From Kappaphycus alvarezii (Eukaryota; Rhodophyta; Florideophyceae; Gigartinales; Solieriaceae), in assembly GCA_002205965.3 (NCBI GenBank), contig NADL03000866.1, positions 310,001-374,000 of the forward strand: a DNA stretch of 64,000 bases, written 5' to 3'. A program made the position numbers and the translations under genes. Positions 54,787 through 64,000 of the stretch are shown piece by piece (the stretch's first letter is position 1; every line of letters begins with the position of its first letter). The notes under the pieces are model-generated. The model had not been told where the DNA came from and searched no databases. It saw nothing but the letters and a program-made list of their open reading frames with translations.

Positions 54787-54925
54787 AAACCGGTCGAAGT
54801 CGCGGAGCTCCTGTTGAGGGGAGTAACCGCGACGGGAAGCAGCGAAGGAAGCAAGGCGGTGGAAAAGAACCCTTGCCGTCGTCGCTCAAGGCGCTATAGA
54901 TATCAATCCCGACGAGGGAGATATT
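54787..54925 (-). mobile_element. LINE C tail, 5' part (right of copia)
   Basis: It matches 34605-34750 of LINE B (GTCGCGGAGCTCCTGTTGAG; CTTGCCGTCGTCGC). Homology ends abruptly at about 54925, so LINE C is a 5'-truncated copy, as is typical of target-primed reverse transcription. Confidence 0.75.
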
Positions 54926-54926
54926 T

Positions 54927-56510
54927 CTAGGCGTCCTGGCCCGGATCCCCTCCCCACGTCCCTACGGTGTGCCATACCCTGCACGATACTTTCCCAGGAT
55001 TCCGAGACAGTCCTCGGATCCCCAATTGGCACCTCTCAAAGCTGTCAGTCTTTTCTTGCCTCCCGCGTACATGCCATTTCCTAGTTTTCGTCGCTCATCT
55101 CCGGATTGAATGACCTTCAACTGGGCTACCAACTACTGAGACACTGTGCCAGTTCCTGCCGCTTGATCTATGTTCTTCACTGCACCCCGCCGCATCTCAC
55201 TCTTTCCGGAGCCCAAACCTTTGACTCTGGAATGCGAAGGGTGTTCGAAGACATGCACCGTCGTCTCCCAGACAGTGCCTGCCTCACCGCTCATCTTCCT
55301 CTCCGTACGGAAGGGCTCGGACTGCCCCTTACCGAAACCATCGCAGAGGCATGCTACGCTGGCTCTGTTCTCTCCTCTACCCAATTCTTCGCCTCCTCGG
55401 TGATTGCTTCGACGTCTCGGCCTTGATCCCAACGTTTTTCGCCTCTATCCGGGCCAAATACAGCCTCCCGACAGGTTCTCCCCCCCCGCCGTCCTTGCTG
55501 GCCTCCGAGCCTCTTCTTCCCCCGGCCTATCTGACTTCCAGACAACCGCTACTGCTGAGATCTCAAAGGCGCTTCGCGCCAAACTTCTCTCTTCCGTCGA
55601 CCTCTCCTCTCCCGAAGGCTCCAGGCTACTAACTTTAGCCGCTTGTTCCCACGCCTCCCGTCCCTTTCACAACTTCCCGCAGAGCCATCTTGGTACCCGG
55701 GCCGCTCTTGAAGACTGGCGAACCATGGTTTGCCTCTGTCTTGGTATCCTCATCTTCTCTGGCACACAACCCTGCACCTATTGCGCCGCCGCCCATTTCC
55801 GCATTGTCCCCACCCTGGATTCCTACGGACACCACGCCTCTGTCTCTCACTGCGCAGACGGCTCCATTCGGCGCCATAACTGTGGTCGCGACCGCCTCAA
55901 TTCCGAGGTATCACGCTTATCAATTGGGATTCGCCCTGTCCGGGAATGGACTTCCCGCAATACTGCTCCGACCCTCCCACTTTCGTCGGCGCCTCGACAT
56001 CTACATCGATGATTACCACTGGTCGTCTGGAAAACCATGGGATAGATCGGATATACCTTCCAAGAGTAAAACACCCAAACGTTTCCCCATGATTACCAGT
56101 TCTCTCCCGTCCCGTTTCATCTGCCCCCACTCCGCTCCATACGCCCAACAGCGGATCCACACGCCCCTCGCTGCCCTTACTGCATCTGAGCGCGCGAAAT
56201 CTTTCCGCTATGGCCACCTCTGCGCCGAACTACGTATCGACTTCCACCCGATGGCTTTCGAAATATAGGGGTCTGCCGGTCCCGGCGCTGAACGAGATCT
56301 GTCTAGAATTGATGAGTACATCGCTCTACGGAAAGGCAGTAGCCCTGCCTCCGAGCACGATCGCTTGTTCAAGATTATCAGCTCGCTCATACAGCAACGA
56401 ACTTCTGTCGCGATTAACCGACGACAATTCAACCGCTCCTGGCTATGATAGATTTCTCCCCTTTTGAGGCCCGCTAGCCCCCCTTTCCTGCTTGGTACAG
56501 TATTCTTCTT
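54927..56510 (+). pseudogene. LINE D, C-terminal part on the plus strand (thumb, zinc finger, RLE)
   Basis: Opposite orientation to the other LINEs. At about 55013-55050 VLGSPIGTSQSCQSF marks the end of the RT. 55106-55340 is the helical thumb (LQLGYQLLRHCASSC; TEGLGLPLTETIAEACYAGS). At 55735-55900 the zinc finger reads CTYCAAAHFRIVPTLDSYGHHASVSHC followed by RRHN, close to the family pattern CxxC...DxxGHHAxxC...RHN. The nuclease follows in another frame (LRPSHFRRRLDI, ITSSLPSRFI, SERAKSFRYGHLCAELRIDF), with the K-x2-RYG motif. The frame 56210-56467 continues to a stop. Three or more frameshifts are present. Confidence 0.75.
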
Positions 56511-57350
56511 CTTCTGCATATCTCTACCAGTAGACGAAACCCCGTTATTTCACCTAGGAGGGTTTTTACAGAATTACTGATTTGTCAGTAAGACGGAGCA
56601 GTCATAGGCCAACGAAAGCATTATAGCTTTGCCTTCATCCAAATACGTCCATCTGCAACTGCCGTTCTTGGCCGGAAATTCCCTAGGAGTGTATGACAGG
56701 AGAATAAACATCGCCATGATGAGTCACTCTGATTCGGCTCCATCTATTGCAGCACCAAGAAGAAGTGCCGCATCTTTGGAACAATATTTTTTGCAATTCC
56801 CATGAAATCCAAAACAACGCTGAATTCCAGTCCTTTGGTTCAAAAAAAGTACTCTACGCAGACCCATTTAGCAGTGCAGAATGTGGACCCTGGTATTGTT
56901 AGCTGTTGAGAACGTCCAAACTGACCCATTGAATTTCCTTGGGCCCAAAGCGTTACTGGGCAAAAGCATGTTTGGTTTCTGTAGGATTGAAAAGAATGGA
57001 GCCAAATAAACCTACTTGCATGGTAACAGGCATAACGGACATATGAAGCTAGTGTGGAGTAGAGACTGCAGCCTCCTCAAATCAGTTATTTCGAATAGTG
57101 CAGAGTCACGATGGAATTTTAGAGGGCAAGAACACTACACCTATCAATTCATGCTGTGGCGAGGGCATTCAATCCGTCAATTTGCGGCACCTGCAATGGA
57201 AGCGAGTTCTAAACATCTAATGACAAAAAACTATAAATTCTCCTGCCTGTGATCCTCTACCTTGTAAAAAAGGTAAGGAAGCCACAATCGTCGGATAAGC
57301 ACAACAGCAGCTTTTCGCAATCTTTCTTCATCACCAAGATCAGCTCAAGA
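56511..57350. other. Gap, no recognised gene
   Basis: A plus-strand frame of 78 codons at 57016-57252 is open but unrecognised. No element ends or RNA genes were seen. Confidence 0.4.
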
Positions 57351-57470
57351 ATGAATACCACTTTCTTTTTCGCCGTCGCCGCAGTTCTCGTCTCAGCTAC
57401 CGCTGGTGCTGGTCTTCAAGATCAGTTCAATGAGCTATTGGCGATTATCAATGGCTCTCCGGCCCTTTAA
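57351..57470 (+). CDS. Small secreted-type ORF with in-frame stop
   Basis: ATG at 57351 encodes 39 residues: a good signal peptide (MNTTFFFAVAAVLVSATAGA, cleavage likely after AGA) and a short mature part (GLQDQFNELLAIINGSPAL) ending in TAA at 57468-57470. Directly after the stop the same frame stays open for 27 codons (ALSPKSIAILDIVEAVLSQL...) to a TGA at about 57554. The gene may therefore be a longer secreted protein with a premature stop, or the extension is chance. The family is unknown. Confidence 0.35.
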   Translation: MNTTFFFAVAAVLVSATAGAGLQDQFNELLAIINGSPAL

Positions 57471-57802
57471 GCACTCTCGCCGAAATCTATTGCTATTTTG
57501 GATATAGTAGAGGCCGTTTTGTCACAGTTGCATCCTGTGCTATTGCATTGAACACAATGACAAATCGAAGAAACTGTATACATTCCACACAGCGAATTTC
57601 AGAGGGGTGGTTTAGATGTTTGAGAAGCTCTGTTGATATCTGTCGTTGAGATCCATACATAGTAAAGAAACTGGGCACATTGCCCTGTTTTACCTTCCAT
57701 CTCGTCAAGTATGAATCAGCATGATCAATTGTAGGAGAATCTTATCACGATCTCTCTTCCCCACAGCACGTAGTTGCAGGAATTTCATCTGAGGCGGACA
57801 GG

Positions 57803-58195
57803 TTGTTCTTTTTGGGACGTATCTCGACATGGTTTCTATCGGATACCTATTCATATCACACAGGAAGGAATTGTTTCGACTTTAATACAACTTCGCAGCG
57901 GTTTAGTCTACATTTGTACTTTTTTACGGCAACCGAAGAGAGAGAGGGATCTTTACTCACGTCGCGCGGAACGTGGCCATTACAGCGACGGAGGCATATG
58001 GTAAGGTCCGTAACGGTATTTAGAGGCACGCTGCCGCGTCTTGTAATGTCCAACACAACCGTCTGCTGGGGGGACCTTGACCGGCTTTTTCAGGATAATT
58101 TCAGAGGTATTACTGGCACCCTGTACGATATTCCGGGCCACAACCGACTATATCTTTCAAATATTAAATCACCCCACTTCTTCCTCTTATCCTGA
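57803..58195 (+). other. Open frame of 130 codons without ATG, unrecognised
   Basis: The frame opens at TTG (57803) and ends at 58195; there is no ATG near the start, so it may be an exon or chance. It contains YSYHTGRNCFDF and TLYDIPGHNRLYLSNIKS. The region 57480-57800 holds a minus-strand frame (57493-57708), also unrecognised. Confidence 0.25.
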
Positions 58196-59690
58196 ATGTG
58201 CATTGAATGGCCTTATTTGTTTAAAACATTACTAGAACTAAACGACGTTTACATAGGAAGTTTTTTACAGGTAAAATAAGTAATTTAAGAAATAAAACAC
58301 ATTTAATCACACAAAACAGATAACGCGACTAGAATATGGCGAGTACCAGACCCTACGTTCTCGCTCGCATATATCAGCAGTAGCCGCCTAGAAAGAGATG
58401 GTAAAGCTAAGAGGGTCAGGTGAGTCAAAAATTTGGAACATACGATTTTCATAAGATGGCTCGGTTCTATCGCCTGAACCTAAATCACGCTAAAAACTAA
58501 GACATCGTTACTTGTCACAAGTCTTAATAGATTTTGCGGGTCCTTTTTCCCGAGAGGGTGGTTTTGGGGTGTATATACGGTTGCAAACAGTTGCGGGCCG
58601 TTTGGCTCGTCTGTGTGACATGAATTACTGCTTAAACTTTCTCGTGGCAATTTCGTTCAGACAACTGAGAGGTCGGTTGACAGCCTACTTAGCAACCCTA
58701 ATCTTAAAATTCTGTTTTGTGGATGCATTCCAATCTTGACATTGATGCTTTGTAAAAATAAAGACTCTGCGTAACTTGTAAAAAGTGTGGTTAATATGCG
58801 AGGATCGAGTAAAGGACCCACAGGTATGATACAAAACGCGTGAGGAAAATGACTCAACACAATAAAGTAGTTGAGACAAAGAATAGAGACGACTTGTGAC
58901 AAAGAATAGAGACGACTTGTGACAGAATTGTGAATTATGAATAGACCTCCCACTCGAATATTGAGAAGATACGGAAAAAGCTACTTTTTTACTGTACGTC
59001 TGTAGTACATACAGTATTGAAGGGGCCTTTGAAGTGGTAGCCCCATATAGTCACTTTATACCCACAATATGGGGTATATGAGCGTTTATACCCACTATGT
59101 GGGCTATCGCTTCAAATTACCTAGATAATGCAGACACGTGATTTTTAATTTCAAATATTGGACGCCAAAGTAACCACAATGCCAATATGCGACTAGCTTG
59201 TAGGCTCTTTTGAGTTGCCCCCGCTTATGTTGATACTAAGTCATTGCGAAATTACTGCATATTCGCAAAAATCTGTTTCTCAAACGCCCCACAGGATCAA
59301 CTCTGTACACATGGCCCCAACCACGACGCCTTGAAAAAATTCCTTAATAGCCAGTCAACAACTGCAGACTGCCTCTTCACATCAAAATAGCGTTTCCGTG
59401 CCCTCTCGGGCTGCGACAAAAAACTCAATACGGCAACTTTCAACAATCGCTATTGACCGTGAGCAAGACCTGGCAAGATGCAGCACATCAAAGCGCCAGG
59501 AAGACAGCAACGACGTAAACGGTTCAAATTGCCCAGTTCTAGATGCATTTTATGAGTGCGGTGCAAGTTAATCAGTCCTAAAAATGACCAATCTCGATGA
59601 AGTCGAGTTCCACTCAAATTGGGATTTGCTTTCAGCAACTGTCGATTCCTTCTATAACAATGGGGTCGGTCGTAATTTTTTGTAAGGAGG
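58196..59690. other. AT-rich gap with minor repeats
   Basis: No gene is supported. It contains a perfect 2 x 23-bp tandem repeat (58875-58920, unit GACAAAGAATAGAGACGACT plus TGT). It also contains short palindromes built on TATACCCAC/GGGTATA at about 59058-59105. Confidence 0.5.
58875..58920. repeat. Perfect 23-bp tandem duplication
   Basis: Two identical adjacent 23-bp units starting at 58875 and 58898. The identity suggests a recent slippage event. Confidence 0.85.
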
Positions 59691-59697
59691 GAAAGAT

Positions 59698-60520
59698 GTG
59701 TTCTTCATGACGTTGGTAGTACTCAAACATGGTGGAAAATGGGATATACTTGCTCGAGTTTTCGGGATGAAAGCGCCAAAGTTCGAGCGACTGGTTACAA
59801 AGTTTATCGACAGTATTAATACGCAGGCGTATACCAAATATGTAAATGAATTCGCAATAACGATGACCATTGCGGATCTATTGAATGATTGTTTGAGTTT
59901 TCGAAATTATCCTACTGTTCGCTATGCCACTGATGTGGTACTACAGCAAGCGAATCGGGCAAGCAGCAATAATGAAGAGGCAAAAAGTATTACAGTGGCA
60001 AACAAAAGCTTTACGGTTTAAAGTAGAAGTAATTGTGTTGCAAATTGGTATGACTATCAACTGGAGCAATCAGTATCCGGTTCCGTTTCCAACTTGGAAA
60101 TATTTCAGCGGAACTTGGGATCTCATAATTGGGCACTTTGCAAAAAATAAGGGGAGCGACAGATTCTAGACTCTGGTATTCTGTCTGGAGAGGTGCGCAA
60201 TGATGCTGTATTTAGGATTTACGTGCATTGAAAATTTGTATGTTCAATTCCACGGCCTCTGGATGGAAGATAGTTCCCATTTGACTTCTGCATGGAAGAT
60301 ATTTTATTCCATCGGCGAAGACATTCACATTAAGAAGATGCAGACGCAGACAGCCTACCGTGATAGGCGTAGGAGGTTAGCGGTGTACGACTTTCGTGCT
60401 AACAAATTTCCACCCGATAGCCAGCTAGTCCGTATGCAAACGTCAAAAAGGCTGTGGTTTCATTTTAATGCAGCTTCTGCTTACAAAGTAAAGCTGCCTA
60501 AACCCGTCTAATCGGCAACG
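59698..60520 (+). pseudogene. PIF/Harbinger-like DDE transposase relic
   Basis: The frame 59698-60021 reads LKHGGKWDILARVFGMKAPKFERLVTKF, typical of the N-terminal region of DDE_Tnp4/Harbinger-like transposases of protists. After a frame change (59924-60169) FKVEVIVLQIGMTINWSNQYP matches the region that usually reads KVEVSVLPNGxAxxxSxxYPGSVSD. The neighbouring frame continues VSDLEIFQRN. No ATG start, several stops, and no terminal inverted repeats were found. Confidence 0.5.
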
Positions 60521-60741
60521 AGATGGCTCGAAAACGCATAAAGCGCACCTTCATTAAGTAAAGGCCAACAGAAAAGTTACATCCACCGCCTGTCTCGAAA
60601 TACTCCCTGCCGCCCAATCTGTCCCTCTCTCCATACAGGCTTGAAACCTCTGTGCTCTAGACCTATTCTAGGCACTAACGTCGCCAAGTTTCAATCTCAA
60701 TAGCGATCCGTTCCCCAACTTTGCCACACACCCTCCCCCGC

Positions 60742-61560
60742 TTAGTACCTGCGCATCCACTGCAGCACTGCAACCTCTCCAACCGTTTCAAATTTCCACC
60801 ATTCTCTCCTTTGCCATTTTAATTCCCTCCACCACCCCCAGCAAGATGACCATACTCCCATCTTTCCGCCTACAGTTCCACATGGCGATCGTCTTGCGCT
60901 TCTCAATCCCTTCCCTCCATATTTGCGATATGGGAGTCGCTTTCGAGCGGGAGCGAGGGTGCGGGTTGAGGGCAATGATGTTCGAAGCGTTAGTGTGTTT
61001 GGTGGTGATAGGTAGTACGGCTTCGTCAGGCCTGGGCACTTTTCTGTGGGAGCCGTTGTAGCGAAGCGCGCACCCGCATTGGTCAGCTGGGGTCCCCATG
61101 CGGAAGGATAACCATTGTGAATTTGCGGCAAAGGCGTCCGTGGACTCATTAAGTAATTGACTCCATTGGCCAGCGCGACCCAGGAGAATACGTCGCTTGA
61201 TGGCGGCTGTAGCACTAGGCGGTAGCGGTTCCGCGGTTCTCCACGGCCGTTCTTGCGAAGAACTATTTATTGGAGAGCGACCAATCGATGGAGACATTCT
61301 CGGCGCAAAGAACAAGGCCGTAATTAGACGTAGCGGCGACAGATTTGCGCGGGCAGGTCATGAAACGGCACCCACAAAAAGTTGGGAAGGTATGATACTG
61401 TTGGTATGGGAGGGAGAATATAATGGAGGGGGTGGGCAATATTGAGGTTTGTGTGAATGAGGTCTCTCTCAATGGTTGGCTGGGGAGACGGCAGGCGGGC
61501 TGGGTGTCGGCCCATTGCGGCGAATTCGCTTAGCGGCCGAATCATCTAGATCGGGCGCGG
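60742..61560 (-). pseudogene. Probable RLE-LINE fragment (pre-RT linker)
   Basis: The minus-strand frame 60788-61315 includes AAIKRRILLGRAGQWSQLLNES, which resembles the pre-RT linker of LINE A (RERLHRAHTGSQWGALLAEA). Upstream, 61324-61545 reads IPTVSYLPNFLWVPFHDL. The rest does not align by eye. It is tentative and could instead be unrelated GC-rich sequence. Confidence 0.35.
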
Positions 61561-61599
61561 GCGGGAAGGGGATGCGACGGCCTGCTATTGGTTGAGATG

Positions 61600-63092
61600 T
61601 CGGAGATCTAAGATTCGAGAACTTTGACAACCTAGGGCCTGGGCTTCCACAGACATGAACGATCCTTCAGGCGTTCGGCTTCAGTTCGGAATCGTGGTAG
61701 GAGCGACCGTGCATCTTCGTGCGAAGTGCAGTAGGCGAGGATAGGAGCGTGTGGGTAAACAGCAATTGGAGGGAGGGTTGCAGGGCAAGATTGACGGAAA
61801 ACGCCTTACGCGGTTTGGGTATAATTGCGGGTGTCCGCAGGTGCGCATGCGAAAGATATGTGCCCGTCGGCCGCGGGTACTACGGTGACGAAGCCGTGGG
61901 AAGCCTCCAGTCGGAGGGCCTCCCGGAGGGAAGGTGAATTTCGAAGGGGACGGGTTTCACAGGGTGTGCAAACCTTGACGAACTTTTGGAGCCATTTCTA
62001 ACGAGACGTGCGTCGATGCGGTTCATGCTCTTCTAGAAGGAGAGATGGATGGCTGAGGGGCTCGCTGGTGGGGCGTCGGTTCGGCGCCCGAGGACCGGTA
62101 AGCGGCGAGCGCGGCGTTGAGTTACGTTTATTGAGCGGAAGTGTGATTTTGATGGGATCGGGGGTGTCATCAGCAGCTGGCGAAGAGAGATTTGAGGCTT
62201 TTCGACGTCCTTGCCGGTGGTATTGTTGTGGACAGCAGCTGAAAGTCGTGGTCAAATAAGTTCTTTACGCAGCGTTTCGGATGGACCTCCGGAGCTCGTT
62301 GGAGAAAGGGGAGATCGGTCATTCTAGGAAGATTTCACAAAGAAATCATGATTCCAGTTATGCAATAATTACAGTTCGATTTCAGTTATTCGTAACGTCT
62401 CAATTATTGTTCTGTCATATAAATTTCTTCTGCGCTGACCGTTTCCACTAAAAAATCGATTTTTTATGAAGGCATTACAGTATTGTAAAGCTACTGCATA
62501 CAATATTATGTGTCAGCTAATCTTCTGCAAACAATCTAATATTGCGTTCTTGTCCGGTCTTGTATGTAGATTCAAGTCTTTTTACAAGCGACCTAATGGA
62601 GATTTGGATTGAGAGAACAAGCAAAGACTTGAGGAATCTTAGATTGCGGCAAAATTTTTCAATTTAACGATTATATAGCCCTTTTCGGCGGGTTGTGATC
62701 GCATACCTAAGGCCTTGAGGTCCTTACAGTAGAATGGATGCAGATGCAGCTGTGTTTCAGCTACATTGGACTTGCTGATAGTTGTCTATCAAAACCACAT
62801 CAAAGCTCCCTTATCATATTAACCCATCATTTTCCAATCATTCTAACTAAGATGATAATTTGAGAAAACAAATACTACTGAAAGTAAAGGTAAAGAGAGA
62901 GGTTTCATAATTTACCAAAGAAGGAGATGGAATTGTCACATTGCAACATACGAGCTCCAAAATAAGACTCGCGAGAAGTTCTTTCTGCAGACCAATCTGT
63001 AGTGCAATTGCCACACACACTGTACTGCCATCGGCAGTGCTAATTGTGTGATCTTTTTTTTTGATCTTATTGATTGCTAACCAGCAGGCACT
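61600..63092. other. No recognised gene
   Basis: The first 650 bp are GC-rich with short overlapping frames on both strands (61719-61937 plus, 61998-62255 minus) that resemble nothing known. From 62260 the sequence is AT-rich and featureless. Confidence 0.4.
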
Positions 63093-63409
63093 GTACTGTA
63101 CTGTTACAGCTTACTGCGAAGACTGTAAAGCACGGATCAGGTTGCTTGTCACACAAACACTAATGCCTCTCCGGGCCTGGAGACCAGGCCAGGGGCACTT
63201 TATATAGACAAGCGAGGTACTATAAAGTTACTAACGTACTACCGAACTGTGCACTAAAATTCATCAAATGCAGTAATTGAATCGAATGCCGTAGTTGCAT
63301 TTGACACGAATGCATTAATGCAGTAGTCCGATAATGCAACTGTCACTGTACTAGACTGACAATACAGGTGCCCATGCCACGTACAAAAAGAGCCGTAACA
63401 GTACAGTAC
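63093..63409. repeat. MITE-like unit with 15-bp inverted repeats
   Basis: GTACTGTACTGTTAC at 63093-63107 is the exact reverse complement of GTAACAGTACAGTAC at 63395-63409. The enclosed 287 bp have no coding capacity. They contain a GGCCTGG-AGA-CCAGGCC hairpin (about 63174-63190) and a TATATA motif. No clear target duplication was found. Confidence 0.4.
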
Positions 63410-64000
63410 GGTTAGGCCAATTTTCTTTTGTCGCCCCTATTATTTTTGGTACTGTATCCTCACCTGATGGGGCTTGAGGGCTTGCAATCTGGACCACTCG
63501 GCCTCCAAATGGGACCTGATATTTTCGCAAATGAAAGGCACCTATTGGGCCAAGTTTCGACTTTACTTATCTCTAAATTGGATCCCCTGACTTGGTTGAC
63601 CCTAACCTCACTCACCCCGCCGTCCTAGATAACCCTAACCTATTTAACTATTATTTATACCTACGTGGCCCCTAGGGCCCCAGATTAAATAGCCACCCGG
63701 TGTTGGCTCTGAACCTGACTCCCAACTTCCGCCTTTGCAGAAACCTTGCCATCGGCAACTTGGGCTTTAGCCACGTTTATCCGCCCGAGTCCCCTTTTCT
63801 ATTCCCTCCCCCATCCAGTATTACACTACCTTTTTTGTTTTTTGTTTGTGATATTCACTCACGCTTGGCGCCCAGACTCCGGCGTCTATATACAGATAGG
63901 AACTTCAAGGTTGTCGTTGGTGACAACATCCTTATCTCCAAAGGAGATAATCAGAACAGCTGACCCAATACTACATCTTCTTCGTCCTGTATTACACTCC
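63410..64000. other. Window end, no supported gene
   Basis: Plus-strand frames 63428-63628 and 63700-63963 are open but lack support. Two hairpins overlap the second frame near its end (GTTGTC...GACAAC and TTATCTCC-AAA-GGAGATAA). Confidence 0.35.

Noticed and set aside
63600-63650. Telomere-like AACCCTAACC words
   Set aside because: Only two isolated occurrences, with no array.
63700-63963. Possible ribosomal bL21-like segment (FKVVVGDNILISKGD)
   Set aside because: Only a short resemblance, surrounding sequence does not align, and hairpins overlap the region.

Overview
This is a repeat-dominated piece of a eukaryotic nuclear genome. Almost every recognisable coding stretch belongs to a transposable element: Ty3/gypsy and Ty1/copia LTR retrotransposons, LINE-type elements that combine a reverse transcriptase, a C2-HC-like zinc finger and a restriction-like endonuclease (RLE), and eroded DNA transposases. 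Host sequence seems confined to short, AT-richer gaps. The organism cannot be fixed from the sequence. RLE-LINEs plus copia and chromodomain gypsy elements fit an alga or another protist; a red alga is a guess only. No rRNA, intact tRNA gene, CRISPR or intact host housekeeping gene was seen.

Layout. 1-446: an open exon-like frame cut by the window edge. 523-5488: chromodomain Ty3/gypsy element (chromovirus), minus strand, without a 5' LTR. 5528-17630: an RLE-LINE (LINE A, minus strand) split by a full gypsy element (G1, 8172-15661). 17694-19500: a tRNA-derived SINE-like relic, a U1/JAZ-type zinc-finger gene remnant and a chromovirus solo LTR. 19769-23145: a decayed transposase-like gene. 24330-26112: a CCTGG-dense block fused to a truncated gypsy element (G4). 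26955-34453: gypsy element G2 with perfect CATGT target duplications. 34454-36960: LINE B remnants. 36961-40550: variant solo/partial LTRs carrying a small ORF. 42140-54925: a 5'-truncated LINE tail (LINE C) split by a copia element (42262-54781, target duplication ATGCA). The copia is itself split, inside its integrase, by gypsy element G3 (45006-52521, target duplication TCCCC). 54927-56510: LINE D on the plus strand. 57351-58195: small ORFs including a signal-peptide-like one. 59698-60520: Harbinger-like transposase relic. 60742-61560: probable LINE remnant. 62260-64000: AT-rich tail with an inverted-repeat element.

The G family is the most interesting part. Each member is about 7.5 kb with 720-bp LTRs and encodes gag with two CCHC knuckles, protease, RT (YIDD), RNase H and integrase. 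Downstream of the integrase core, where chromoviruses carry a chromodomain, G elements encode a large extension made of two homologous modules of about 130 residues joined by a Gly/Pro/Ser/Arg-rich linker. I do not recognise this module. It is conserved between diverged copies (G1 versus G2/G3) while the linker is not, so it is the best candidate here for something undescribed.

The nesting order gives a relative history: LINEs A and C are oldest, copia entered C, G1 entered A, G3 entered copia. G2 has nearly identical LTRs and is the youngest by that measure, yet it carries many 1-2 nt coding indels. That is either decay or residual assembly error. None of the elements has an intact polyprotein as written.
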